Below are positions 47,301-60,925 of a stretch of 64,000 nt of DNA, piece by piece. Source of the DNA: Cheilinus undulatus (taxonomy: Eukaryota; Chordata; Actinopteri; Labriformes; Labridae); assembly GCF_018320785.1 (NCBI RefSeq), contig NC_054867.1, positions 34,537,855 to 34,601,854 of the forward strand, read 5' to 3'. The stretch's first letter is position 1, and each line of letters begins with the position of its first letter. The position numbers and the translations under genes are program-made. The notes beneath the pieces were generated by a model that saw only the letters and a list, made by a program, of their open reading frames with translations, was not told the DNA's origin and made no database searches.

Positions 47301-50300
47301 CTGAATCAATAGTCTGCTTCCAGCAGGACGATGGGGGGGCAAAGTTCTGCACTGGATTATTTTGTTAACTGGTATAGTCACTGAGACTTGCAACTCAGTG
47401 TCTGTAAGACAAAAGAGATGCTAACTGCTCTAAGTACTTGTCCCCACCCAAAAATTAATCATTAACACAGCTGTGGAGATGGTGAGTCAGTATACAGTGC
47501 CTTTAAAAAGTTTTCACCCCCTTAGTTGTTTTACCCTTTTATCATTTTTTTTAAGGTTCAATAGGTTAATATATAAAGGTCAATATAATTTGCCCTTTCT
47601 GACAAAAAGAAACCTTCTTTAATGTCAAAGTGAAAACAGATTTCCCCAAAGTAATGGAAATTAAATAAAAATCTGTGATGTAAAATAAGTGATTGAATAA
47701 ATATTTGCCCCTTATAAAGTGAGTGACCAAATTGAACAGAGGTCCAGCAAACTGGTCCAAGTAGTCTCACAATTAGTGAAATAGGGATCACCTGAGTACA
47801 GTGAATGTGTCTTAAGTTATTGTAATACGAGACACCTGTGTCTGGAAGGTCCAGTCATCGGTTAATCAGAATTCCTGGCTACCATTACACCAGAAGGCAA
47901 AAAAACATTCCAAGCAACTCAGAGAAAAGGTTATTGAAAAGTATAAGTCAGGTGATGGATACAAAAACTTTCCAAGGTGCTGAACATCCACTGGAGTTCA
48001 GATAAATTCATCATGAAGAAATGGAGGGAATATGGCACATGTTTAAATCTTCCTATATCAGGCATGATTAAAAGGCGTGTGGGAGACTCCATGGTCAAGT
48101 GGCAGGAAGCTCGTTGGTCTGATAATACCGAAATACTGACCAGTACCAAGATCAGTTAGCATCTCTTTTGTCTTACAAAAATTGTGTTGCAGGTATGAGT
48201 CACTACATAAGGTCACAAAATTATTCAGACCTGGATGTTAAATGTTGATAATTCTCTCTAAAAACATTTTGTTTATCATTTTATCTCTTAGTCCATTTTA
48301 ACTTTAGTGATATGTTGGTTTGTTAGCCTCAGCATCGTAAAAAAAGATGGGCTGGGAAATATTTTTTAACTGTACAGAAAGATTGTTGGCATTGACTTGA
48401 ATGATCTTGGAAATGTTTTTCAAGCGTGAGCCAGTCATAAGGCAAAGTCCATCCTAGGTGACCCTCAGACCCTCTGCAGGCAGAGTTTAGATATCAGCCA
48501 TCAAGAAAGATGTTTACTAAGGTCATGAGAGCCAAATCTAACAGATATCTGAGGTCATCTGTTCTATCAGCTGTTGTTGTTGGCAGTGTTTCTATTAGAC
48601 ATACTGTATGTTATGGACTGTTGGACTTTCTTACTGCCCTAGTAAGATTAAATCTGTAGAAGTTATGTTGTACATTTGGTGTATATTTTTATAGTATGTA
48701 TAGTCTGTGCAAACAAATTACCCAATGGTGGCAATAAGGACTGTCCAGTCTAATCCAATGCAAAAAAATGAAGCCAACTTCTGTGACTCACTACCTTCAA
48801 ATTGTTTATTTTGGTTTAAAGCCTTGTCTATTTGAAATCACAGTCTTTTAACTAACTTTGATTATGCTCTTTATCAGGAGGCAGACCTTGCGATTGCTCC
48901 GCTGACACTGACTGCAGCTCGGGAGAAAGTGGTAGGGATGAGCAAACCATTCATGCAGACAGGAATCAGCATCCTTCTCAGGAAGGACATCTCAGAGGTG
49001 ACTGGCTTCTTTGACTTCATGACACCCTTTACAGCTGAGACCTGGGTGGGCATACTCGTTGCATACCTGGGGACTTCAGCATGCATCTTCATTGCTGCAA
49101 GGTCAGTAATCAGAGTTTGGGAGCAGTTATTAGAATCTGTGTCATAGTAGGTAGGTGCTGCAGACTTCTAGTCTGTGAACATTTTAACTCAACTGGCACT
49201 GGAATCCTTTTGATTGCTGTGAGATCATTATGTAACTTTTGTATGTAAATGCAGACTCAGTCCATGTGAGTGGAGTCAACCTCAGAGCGAAGCCAACAGA
49301 TTCAGCCTCCTTCACAGTTTGTGGTACACAGCTGGAGCTCTGACGTTACAAGGTGAAACAGCAAAAGCAGAAACTAAACTTACAGAGAAAATCTCTTGGC
49401 AGGTGAATCTGGTTTTACTTGTGGTATTTTTATTTAAATTGAACTCTCATGGTGTTTTCAGGTGCTGGCCCTCACCCTAAAGCTCTTTCAGGGCGTGTTA
49501 TCTGCTGCAGCTGGTGGTTATTTACTGTGGTCCTCCTGGCTTGTTATTTCTCCAACCTCAGCTCCTCTAAGGCCTCTGAGTCCAGTCAGCTGACAGTAAA
49601 AGGGTTTGAGGACTTGGCCAATCAGGATATGATTGAGTACGGCTGTTTGGCGGGCTCCTCCACCCTTGCCTTCTTTAAGGTATGGACATCAGATCGTTGA
49701 TAATATCAAAATCTTTCAAATGGTGTTTCTCTGATTGGGTTTCTCCTTCATGCAGAATTCAAACAACCCAGTGTACCGAAGAATCTATGAACACATGGAG
49801 AGGTCCAAGAGTTTTGTGTCTTCTATGGATGAGGGGGTCCAACGTGCCAAAGAGGGCAATTACGCCTTTATCGGAGAGTCTGTTTCTTTGGATTTGGCAG
49901 TGGCTCGTCACTGTGAGCTCGTCAGAGCTCATGAAGTCGTCGGCATGAGAGGATACAGCATTGCAGCCCCTCTTGGTGAGGCTTCTCACTTCTCTCAACA
50001 ATGATACTTTAACATATAAATTAAAAAGTGTTATTTACGTTGAACTGATCCATTTCTTCAAGGTGCACCCATCATAAAGAACCTTAGTGTGGCAATTCTA
50101 CAGCTGAGCGAGGCGGGGGAGCTGGCCTACCTGCGAAGCAAGTGGTGGGCAAGTAGCTGCATTGCAGATAAGGCCAAATCTTCATCCATGCAGCCACACA
50201 GCCTGAAAGGGATGTTTCTGATTCTCTCTCTGGGCCTGGGTCTGGGAGCACTGCTAGCTGTCCTGGAGCTCACCTCCAAGAGCCGAAAAAGTGCAGCTGA

Positions 50301-51966
50301 GCAGAAGGTGTGTGCAACTGACCTTCATTTTTGGGTAGCATTACTTTTCACAGAAATTTGTCATGTTTCTGTGACACCTACTGAGGAAAGAAAGGCATTT
50401 TGCATTACTGAAAATGAAACCCTTTGACCATTCCTTCTGTTTTAAAAACAGCATGTAGCTGACTGTATGTCTACCTAAATCAGCATGAATGGGGTAATAG
50501 AACTCCAGATGGGGGGCAGGAAGTGATTTCTGCATTGAGAAGCACTATCAATGCCAACTGCTCAAATTGCAGAAAAAAATCTTAAGCTATTTATGTGTCC
50601 CAGAAGTACACACAGAAGTACACATTTAAACATTAAGAAAGCTCACAGAGAAACACTGCCAGACATGGACAAAAAGCCTCTGCTTAAAGCCTGGACAAGA
50701 GAAGTGAGACAATGCTCCAGTCCAGTTTGGTTCAGTTCAGTTCATCACAGTAAATCCTGATCTTGTCTATGTTTCCACAGCTGATGTCCATCTAGCCTTG
50801 CTCATTATGATGGGCAATCTCTTTTTCTTAGTGACCCAGATCATTTGCTCAGTAATAAGAGCCAGACTTTTGGTTCCTAAACAGCTCTTCTTGTGGTACC
50901 AGTTTGGCTTTTGAAATGTATCCTAAATAACGTGCTGTTGAAAGGGTGTATCTGGAGCATCCATGATCTCACTTGGTTCCTCCATGCAGTTCATAGCATC
51001 CACCATTTTTGTGCTGTCAGATCAAACCAGCAAGTGGAGCGCAAAGGATGATGGGTATTAAGGGGCAGATAGTAACTGTAGTTCCTGTTTCTGTCACCGC
51101 GATACCATTAATTTAACAATACCATTATATCTCTAGTGCAGGGGGTTTCAAAGTTGCGGAGAGTAAGCCTCTTCCAAGAAGAACTTATTCATTTGGTGGA
51201 CCCCCACCCACATAAAGACAAAGATTGAAAAACAAAAAAAAACAACCACATTTTCAAACATTTATGTCTCATCTTTAAAGATTTCAACATTAATATATTC
51301 TTGATATTTGGGTCTGCAAATGTCCTTAAACGTTGTCCTTTTCACCCTTATTTAGTGGGAACTATACGTTTTCATCTGTACAGTTGATGCAGGATTGCAT
51401 AATAGCAGACCATCCTTGCTTTTGATCAGTGCCGTTGCACTGATCAGTGACCAAAATTCCTTTCACTTCTTGTTAAAAATTCCCCTTGTTTTGGTCACTA
51501 GACTTTTTGCTCAGTCTTAAGATGATCCCAAGGTTTACACAACCTTATGCTGTCATTAGCTTGTACATCTTTACAAATGAAACACTGTGACAAGAGCATC
51601 ATCTGGACCAATGCAGGAAAATCCTAACTTGGATAGTTTTCTGTAAAGCATAGTCCCTATAGTAACCATAAGTTTTTGCTCCATGCAAGGCAGAAGTTAG
51701 CAAAGCAAATTACCTTTTTTTCTGGTTTACAGTTCCACGCCTCCCCTGAAGTTCTGTGGCGCCCCCCAGGGGAGCCCCGCCTCACACTTTGAAATCCACT
51801 GCTCTAGTGAATACTAGATTTGATTTGCTTGACTGTTCATGTTTTTCTGTCATTCCTGCAGAAATCCTGCTGCATTGTGCTGACTGAAGAATTGAGTTTG
51901 CGTTTGAGGACCAGTGATGCGAACACACCCCAAGAAACTGAAGCCAAAGATAAAGAAAAAGTTTAA
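44399..51966 (+). CDS. kainate-binding-protein-type glutamate receptor, complete
   Basis: A short ionotropic glutamate receptor lacking the amino-terminal domain, as in goldfish, frog and chick kainate-binding proteins; expected in the membrane of neurons or glia. Nine coding exons: 44399-44483, 46942-46973, 47066-47245, 48878-49101, 49255-49352, 49462-49679, 49756-49975, 50063-50307, 51862-51966; 1407 nt, 468 aa, consistent phases. Order: signal peptide (MPVRRIGMLFGFCVMSFGFF); S1 lobe with LEGFCMDLLSEVAKKLGF and the ligand-binding PLTLTAAREK (Pro, Thr, Arg); M1 TWVGILVAYLGTSACIFIAA; pore-loop TAGALTLQGAG; M3 CCSWWLFTVVLLACYFSNL; S2 with GSST and the ligand Glu in YAFIGES; M4 MFLILSLGLGLGALLAVLEL; short cytoplasmic tail. 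The usual SYTANLAAF motif at the end of M3 is replaced by CYFSNLSSS. Whether it forms a working channel cannot be told. Confidence 0.93.
44484..46941 (+). other. first intron of receptor gene
   Basis: Large intron between signal-peptide exon and second exon. A short minus-strand open frame at 45025-45246 has no recognised homology. Around 46440-46740 lies a sequence ending CCCACTAAAATAAAGTGCTA that resembles a common fish MITE end; its partner end is not clear. Confidence 0.4.
47492..48165 (+). mobile_element. truncated Tc1-like element in receptor intron
   Basis: Starts with the terminal repeat CAGTGCCTTTAAAAAGTTTT and CACCCCCTTAGTTG, continues through a CAATATAATTTGCCCTTTCT inner end, and then reads, in broken frames, the start of a Tc1 transposase (EKVIEKYKSGDGYK and RRNGGNMAHV-type pieces; the WKEYGTC-like stretch is at about 48015-48050). 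The transposase breaks off at about 48165 and the right end is missing. It is the same family as the split fragment at 33288-33910. Confidence 0.7.
51139..51801. mobile_element. hAT MITE with perfect 8-bp duplication
   Basis: CTCTAGTG occurs exactly on both sides (51131-51138 and 51802-51809). The termini CAGGGGGTTTCAAAGTTG and CACTTTGAAATCCACTG are inverted repeats of the hAT type. Non-coding interior. It sits in the last intron of the receptor gene and ends only 60 bp before the acceptor of the last exon. Confidence 0.9.
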
Positions 51967-52130
51967 GCACATTTTGTCGGCCATTCTTAAATTTGGGGTT
52001 TATTTTAGTTTTTTTGTTTGTTTGTTTGGACAGCTGTGAAAGAATTATATTCTAAGATATAACAAAGGTATTAACTTAATTGAAGCCTCTTTTAATCATA
52101 AAGGTGTATCAGGTAAACACAAACATTACA

Positions 52131-52142
52131 TTTATTAATAAA
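52131..52142. terminator. palindromic two-way poly(A) signal
   Basis: TTTATTAATAAA is a perfect palindrome that reads AATAAA on both strands. It lies 165 nt after the stop of the plus-strand receptor gene and about 465 nt after the stop of the minus-strand phospholipase gene, so one 12-bp site could serve both converging transcripts. Confidence 0.6.
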
Positions 52143-52605
52143 ATGACTCACAGTGTATCAAAATAATCAATTTATTGATCAAGTATCAACCAAGTATGAA
52201 TGCTACAATTTCAATGAAAAAGCAAATACTGTAGTTGAAATGTTTAGAAAAACAATTATTAAAATAATTTATAATAACACTTTAAGTCATTGTGCCTAAC
52301 ATATAGTGCTTAGATGTGTGTCTTTGTTTACTTAATTCTGACTGCATCATGCTGTTATAAACAGTTGGCAATGGCATCACACGATTCCAACAACTTCCCT
52401 TAAAAACTATTCATTGTAAACATTTCAGCATCATGCATACATTACAGCAGGCCTACAATAATAAAAGTGGAGTTAACTGTGTAATTCTGAGTGGTCTCTA
52501 GTTCTTTGGGATGAAGATCGGAGCTGCTCTGTCCATGATGTCATCCTCAGTGATGTGTCAATGTTAGACGATGTTGTCTTTGGAGGTGCTGATCATTTAA
52601 AACGT
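52143..52605 (-). other. plch2: 3' UTR of plch2-like gene
   Basis: Non-coding stretch between the probable stop at 52606-52608 and the palindromic poly(A) signal. A second AATAAA on the minus strand lies near 52172-52178. The assignment depends on the small last exon being real. Confidence 0.45.
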
Positions 52606-55600
52606 CTAATCTAAAAGAAAAAAAAAACATGAATTTAAACAGTCACCTCAATTACTTGTAGAGATTTTTTATCATTTATAGTTTGAAAACATAAAATGTG
52701 AAAAAGTACATAAATTAATGTAATTTTCCATAATTCATGTCCCCCACACAAAAAGTAAAATACGAAACTAATTGCAATGAGAACAAACAACAATTAAAAA
52801 AAAAAAAGGTGGGAGAAGTTGCATGACCAAAATGTTTGACAGAAAGTACCCTTATTTTCTTACAACAACAAAAGAGAAATGTCATCCGACTGTTAATTTT
52901 ACCAAATGTCTCTGGCGTATAATAAATCATGTACATCATTTTAAATAGTGCCAATTTATGCCTTTAAGTAAAACACTTATGAATTTTCCTACAAAAAGAC
53001 CAGTCACCTTGTTGGATCACTATTATGAAGATCTTGTTTCCACTTTTCTTAAGTAATCTGCATTAACCATTAACATTTTATAAAGGGCATCAGAGATCTT
53101 TAAAATAACTTTTTCCTTCTCCCTTTAATTATTTAATAAAACAAGAGCTGTCAAAATATTAAAAGTTTTGATTGGGATTCATCTTAGAATTTGTGTTGTT
53201 AATCATGATTAATCGATCAATTTATGGCATTTTAAAATTCCACCTTTGCATTTAAAATGTTTTTTTTTTTTTTTTTTCATTTTGGATGTTTCTAGAGTCT
53301 TAAACTAGGAGAAACTGACTTCCTGTTTGGATACAGACATTTTTAGGTAGATTGAAGATTATAACATGAACTTCACCATGGAAAAAGACACTTGTTATGG
53401 ACTGGAAAGGAAATCAGGGGGCTGTAAAGGGGTTATTTTTTGATGATATAATGTCCAGACGCCCTTTGACTTGCTCTAAGCTGTCTTTGAGTTTTTTTTT
53501 TTTATGAAATGTGACATTAAGGAGAAGTGGTGACTAATTTGCATGACAGGGGCTGCAGAGAGATGTTGCAGTGGCTCAACCAAAGTGTGTCGAAAGGGAC
53601 ATTTAAGCCTGAGATTAATTGCAATTTTAAAAAAGTAATGCACTAAATAAGGATCTTAGTCTGTCACAATTAATGTGATTAATCTTGACAGCCCTAAATA
53701 AAATATCAACTACTGATGGCTTAGGTTGCAGAGAACCCTGTTCAGTTTTTACTATGTGCCTTGTTTGAAAGGATCTAAATACACAGGAAGAAGGAACTTC
53801 ATTTCTGTTGAAGCTTAGCAAGTGAAATGGAGGTTCTGTTTTCAAACAAATGCATCAGAAGTTTAAATGTGCCATCTGTGCAACATAAAACACTTGGATT
53901 AAAAAAAAGAGTTATTTCTAGATTTGCCTTTATTGATAGGACATCTGAAAAGAGGCAAGTATTATGGGGAAGACACCTACCTTACAGACTGGCCCAAACC
54001 AGCAACCCCATCTTTTTCCTTTTAATTTCTTTCTGCTAATTCAGAGATGTTCTGGGATGAATACCATCAGAAATACCTTAGAAACTGCATTAGTATGATG
54101 TAACTGAAATCAGTGAGTATGCCAATTTAAGCTCCCATCTGATATTTTCAACATCAACTTATCAGTCAAGTTTTTTTTTCCCTGGAAATCATTCCTTCTT
54201 CCTTCTTTGTCAACCCTTCATAACCTTTCGACCCCTAATTACTCAAATTACTTATACATTACTCTGCCAAATATAAAATATAACCAAACATAAAGGTATA
54301 TTTCCTTGTAATTTCATTAACAACTATAATCTCATTAATATTTAATTTCATTCAGTGTTTTTTGTTTTTTGTTAAAAGTCTTTTGTGATTTGAGTCTTAA
54401 CAAGGAAAATCACAGTTATAAGTTTCTACAACCCCCAAAAGGGGAAGCAACACAAAGAAAAAAATAAGGTGGTAAAATGCAAAAAAGTACAAAAGTACTT
54501 TTTAGCACTGGCTTCCAGTGAGTTTTGCTGTCTAAGCTGGGGTGGGACACACATACTGACGTCTGATGAAAAGGTCTATTGATGTGTCCCACCCCTGCTC
54601 AGATCCATATATGGTATAGGGTGATTCCTAAACACCATAATGGTATAATAAAAGTTGATAAACGGCGCTGTGACTTTTATTTTTGGAATATGTATCATTT
54701 ATGACTCACCATTTACAAAAAGTGGCGATTTACACCGAATCTCGCTCATCCTCCGGTCAAAAAGAGCCCTCATCTCCCTCTGCAGAGTACCCTCTTTTTG
54801 GTCCGGCACACGTGAGGACTCATACTCCAGGCTGTCTGTGCTGCCTTCACTGCTGCTGGATGAGCTGTCAGACAGGCAGAGGCCGTTGGGTATAGGCCTC
54901 ACTCGGCTGCTGTAGCTACCCTCGCTTTGAGCTCGCTGCGTCTGCCATTGGAGAGCAGATCTGCGGTGCACTGTTGGAGTCTGAGGAGAGGAAATCTGTC
55001 TCCTTGGGCAACTGCGGGATCTGGTCTTTGTTCGCATCAATGTGCATGGTAGAATGGTGACCGGAGCCTCCAAGGTCCGTCTCACCCTGGGAGGGGAAGA
55101 TGGGGGTATAAATGGAGAGGATTTGGCTTCATGCTGACTCAGAGGCTGTGGCACAGGGAGAGGGAGGGAATCAGTCCGACTCTGACTCTCTGGTGGTTGC
55201 TCAGATTCAAGAGAAATGTCCTTCTCTGGCTGTGATTCTGTTGGTAATTCCTTAATCCGTTTATACTGCTTTGGCTCAAATGTCTCACTGGTCTCGTCCT
55301 CGGTATTGTTTGACTCAGGTTCAACCTCCAGCTCTTCTTCAATTCGATTTTGGCTGTCAGGCGCAGCAACATCAGGATAAGAACCCGGGGTATAGGTGTC
55401 AAAGTCAAAACTATCTGCTCTGAAAGAGGAAGGACCTCCAGTGTGGTGAGAGTCAGTGGAGGACCTCCGGCTGAAGATCCCTCCCCTTGTCTCTGGGGGT
55501 TCATGAATTTTAACCCTGTGAGCTCGTCTCACCGGCTCACTCATGGCGTCTTTGTGGATGGAGGCCTTTCCTGCAGGTCCAAGTACCAGAGAAGGCATAT

Positions 55601-58600
55601 CCCCATCCAAGCTTTCCTGGGAGATGGTGTCCAGATCCTTTCTGAAGTACAGAGAACGTCCATCCTCTGAGGACAAGACCGAGGAGTCCAGAGAGGTTTG
55701 CCTCTGCTGACCCTTTATGTGCTTCTTGGCTGCCTTTTGGATGTGTTTTCGGGCTGCATGCACCGCTTTTGATGGTTTGATCTGATTTTGAAAGACAGAA
55801 AAGATTTTAGATGGAGTTGGAGGATGATGCTGTAAAATAACTGATTTCTGTGTTATTTTAAAGTAGCTTACCTTTCCTGTGATATCAATGATAGCCACAT
55901 GAACAAAGATGGATGACTCAGCCATTCCCTCCAGGTAAACATGCCGAAAACCTACAAATTTAGATAAGGATCAAACAAATCCACACACAAATGACTATTA
56001 GCAATCTCATGGTAAATAGATAATTTTTTAATATTAGTGACTGAAATGACAGTAGAAATGAACAAGTATTTTTATTTTACATTGTGATAGACTTCTGTGC
56101 CTTTTGCGAAAACCACATTGATTTTAATTTGACAATCAGTTTTCCATTTTGAATGTGTTTTTTTTTGTAAGTTAACATCTCATCACGTTTCATACATAAA
56201 GAAATGAAGAGTAAAGAGGCAGTAGCTTAGCATAGAGTTTTTTTTCAGGAACTCTTAGCTGGATTTAGCGACTTCCTGGTGGTTGTCATATCGAGTCTCC
56301 ATTAAGGAACTTAGAGAAATTACGTTAAAGCAAAAGTGAGTGCTCTTAAAAGTAAAACTTTCTTTTAACTTAACAATTCCCCTAATTTGAACAGATATTT
56401 TGGAAGTTAGATATTTTGAAAGAAAGTCTTTTGGTCTACCTGGCAAGACAGTCAGACTGCAGACCGTAGCTCTTAGACCGTTATTGTGAGATGCTGTCTC
56501 TGTCAGAATTGAAACTTTTTTCTATTTCTATTACAGACAAAGCAACATTTCATGTTTTTTTAGTTAACATTAGATACGTTGCTAATGCTAGCTTTGTTTC
56601 TTCGCTTGTACAGAAGTCCATGACCTTTAGCTACACCAACTATATAACTCTGTTATCTACATAGCTTATGCAGCTTACAGAGCTACATGAGCTATGTTTG
56701 CTACATTAGTTTCATGGAGGATGAGCTTTTTCTGTAAGCAGAATGTTTACTTGGCTTTATTAAACATTTTTTAATTACACTTTGCAGGTTAAGTTTTTAA
56801 CTTTATACTTTTGTCATCCCAATTCCAACCAAAAGTTTTATTTTTAAAGTTTTTAGCATATATTTCCGTTTTGACAGATGTGATGTCTCACAGTGACAGT
56901 CTACATCCAGACCTCTCTCCTACCTGGCAGCATACTGGTGAGAGCCACAGTCCTCTGTCCAATGAAGTCTCGTCCAATTGGATCATGATCCCACACCTGG
57001 AAACGCACAAGGGCGAGTTGTGGCATGTAAATGTCGAAGATGAGGGTCTCCTCCCACATTGGGTTGAAACCTGAATGAAAAGTAGAGTCTAATTAGCTGT
57101 TTCATTGTATAAAGAAGCCAGCTTTCATAGCCTTGTCAACCACACAGGCTGAACAGACAAAATAAAGTCTACATAAAAAGGGTTCATTGTTTGCATCACA
57201 AGCCCCCCCCCCAGGGAATCCACTATGTTGTAGTTGTCCATCTCTGTGCTCAGGTGAGCAAACATCATACACGTTTGTAGGTTCTAACAACTCATACAAA
57301 ATTTGGCAATATTTCTTCAGTAAGTTTGAGTAAAGTGGTTCTTTGTCTGAAATAGCCACACGCTATAAGAGAAAGCAATCATATGTTATGCTAATTGCAT
57401 TTGCACACTGACTCTGAAACTTTCGTACCTCGTTATTTTTTCTCAGAACAGGTTTGATTTTGTTTTTCTTCTGTCCAAGTTATTTAAATGGTTAGTTGAC
57501 TATTCAGAGCAACTTCACTTGTAAACCTCGCTTGCCCATAGCCTAAGCGCATATCAAATTGAGCACATCACATTTTTTATTGAATTACTAATCTGAAAAA
57601 AAGGAACTTAAAATGACACAGTCAGTGTGTATAGACCTTCACTATTACTATCACTATCTCCATTATTACTAGTGATATTGCATGTTTGGACCATATCTGT
57701 ACACTCTGAGCAAATGTGCAGAAATACAAACAAAATGAACACAGTACCAACAAAAAGCTCTGTTTAAGCTGTATGCTACTAATGTCTCATGTTTTCAATA
57801 TGAAGTTTCAAAACCCTTTTCCTTTCAACATTTTGCCAGCTATATGATCAAGACCAAACATTTACATTTAAAAGTGTTTGACAAGGCCTCCTAAATGTCT
57901 GCCATCTTATTTAGATAAGCAAGCAATGAAACTTTAAATTTGTCGACCATGACAGATGCATTGAATGGCTCCTTAATGGCCAATGAAATGAGCAACGTAT
58001 TTGATCGAGCCATCGAAATTGGAAAGCACTTAACCGGTTGCTGTGATGCTTGTGGTCTTGAAAAACACCTTCGAAGGTTGCAGCCCCTGAATTGGGACAC
58101 AGTTCAATTGAAAAATTTTAATTGCTAGATATATTTTTTGAAAAATACCATTATCATCCACCACTTTGGTCTGCTTCTTGCAACAATCAAACGGTAAACC
58201 AATTATTTCAACTTCAACAAAGGGATCGATGATCTGGAATACAAAAAGAGACACAAAAGCAACATATTAGTTTTGAAAGGTGTATGTTTTTAGCTTAAAT
58301 TAGTTAGGTTTGAAATATATCTGGAGTATCTTGGCTTCACCTCTCCTCTGTCACCAAACATGGAGTCTTTGGGCTTGGGGAGCTGCTGTCCACTGATGAT
58401 CTTCAATACTAACTGCGTCTTTCTGTGTCCTGGTAATGGCTCCTCCAGGGTTGGGTTAAAGGCAGCTGTGAAAAGAAAAAAAAAAAAAAAAAAAAAAAAA
58501 GTTGACCACAATCGTAGAAATGGTTCGGTGTTTAGTTTGATACAATATGCTAGCATACAATACTTGGGGTGTAACGGTACGGAAAAATCTCGGTTCGGTA

Positions 58601-60855
58601 TGTACCTCAGTTTTGAAGTCATAGTTCGGAACGTTTTCATTATGGTAAATAAGGCGAATAAATAACAGAATTAATTATTATTTCTAAATTGTATTAAATT
58701 ATATTTAAATAGATAGGCTGAAAATGTTACATTTAAATTATCAATAATGCTGCATCCGCCTTCCAAAAGGTGTTCAATTAATGAAAATATTTATAAATGA
58801 ATACATTTCTGAATTACTATATTATTTTAATTTGTATATTGACATATTTATACCCATTCTTTAAACACTAAAATTCCCAGCTAACTTACAACCATAATTT
58901 AGCTTGTTAAGTATGCTAATTAACGTCTTTCCTGCTGATTTTAACACAGACTTCAGCACTGGATTACTTTTTTAACTATTAGGACCTACTACAAAGTTTG
59001 GGAGAACTTTCTGCAACCCATTTTGGTGGATAAAGAGGTTAGAGCGGTGTGAAATCTGAGGATAACTTTACCTATGATGCAGCTGCAGACATGATCAAGT
59101 CCCTTCTCCCCCTCCTCCGAGGCTGACAGTTGAAGGTACTGCATTTAGAATTAATTTGATTCATAAAACCAGAGCCTCATTGTTATAATAAAAAGATCTT
59201 GAATCATGGGAAATTCATAACCAGCTTTTTTGTTGTTCCTCCTCGTTACAGTGACGTTCTTGTTTGAGTGGAGCCTTTTCAGCTGCTGTCAGCGACACAG
59301 CTGCTGAATAATGTCAGCGCTACTGTTGTTGTCTTTGTCCACTGTTGTATTTTACTGGGAAACAAAGTGTTCCTAAATAGGATACTTTTATCTGGGAATA
59401 TTCAGGCTGTTTCTGTCCTTTGCTGTGGTTGTGTGGTTGCCAAGACAGTGTGACAGTGAGTTGATCTGGTTTTCCGTCTGTGCATGAGCTTCGTTCAACT
59501 TGTAGCTGTTTGGTGCACGTCTGTACAGTACCAAGAGGCCCGTACTGAACAGATACGGTATGAATACACGTGCCTTTACACCCCTACTATTCAACACGAA
59601 ACAATATGAAATGATGATGATGATGATATAATAATAATAATATTAATAGTAATAATAATAATAACAACTTTATTTATATAGCGCCTTTAAAAACAGATGT
59701 TTGCAAAGTGCTTTAACACACATGGCAAAAGCAAAGATATGTTACCATGAAGGTGGAATTCCCGTTATTGAGCGAGGTTGGACATTGGTTGTGGAAACAT
59801 AAGCAAGATCAGAGTTTGCTGTACCAAACCACGCTAAATTGCACTGAACCAGACACACCAAAAGTTGCAGTTACCTCCACACATATTTTTATTATTCACA
59901 TACCTTTGCGCATGCACTTTGGCTTTAAAATGTAGCCACAGTTTCCATTGCTTGAGAACTTGGCTCGGTTTAGTTCTAGCATACGTCCTTCTGTTTGGTA
60001 ATTCATGGCAACTAAAATGAAAGGTTAACATATTAAGACAAAAAAAACAACCCTCTTGAATTCCAAAAAATACTGTCCTAACTCTCTGAGCATCTTACCC
60101 ATATGACATCCTGCATTCCAGTATGGCTGTGGGTTAAAGTTGCTTGAGTCCACTCTGTAGTTTGACGGGTACACTCGCAGGAGTTGCCGCTGGTTTAAAC
60201 GGACCAATTCAGTCGGCTTCAGCTGCAAGATCTGGTTCATAACTGTCTCATTTAGGGAAGATACCTGCCAGCTGTTTGTTAACCCTTCAAGACAAAAATA
60301 CAGCATTACACATCCTTTTGTTTTAATGTTTAAAGAGGATTGCAGATTTATTTTGGAATACTATATACCTTGTGTCTCTATGTCGTGCACTCTGACAGAT
60401 TTTGTGTACTTGACCAGGTCAGACAGAGCTCTGGACAGCCTCATTGTTTTCCTCTTCCTAAAGTGAGAGTTAGAGTCATACAGTACAAGTTAAAGGGCTG
60501 TTACTAATACTATTAAATGGCTTAAAGTACTTAATTCAATGACCAGCCTTACTTAGGGTGGTAAACAATTCGTGTCCTCTCCTTGCTGCTGTAATCTGAC
60601 TCGCCATCTGACATTGCTTTGTTTTTCATCCTGCTTCTCTTTTTTCTCTGGGTGAAAAAAGAGTAGTACCTTTCACGTTCTCTTGTTTTCTCTCTACAAC
60701 TTTCTAAAATAGTCAAATATATAATTTACTGAAAAATGGCAGACCTTTCTTTTGAAACTCCTTACGATGGCTCTGCCAAATTGTCTCTTCTTTTTGGTCG
60801 AATTTCCAGGGACAAAGCTATTCCCATCCTAAAACATTCAAACATAATGTGTTAC

Positions 60856-60925
<70 letters not shown>

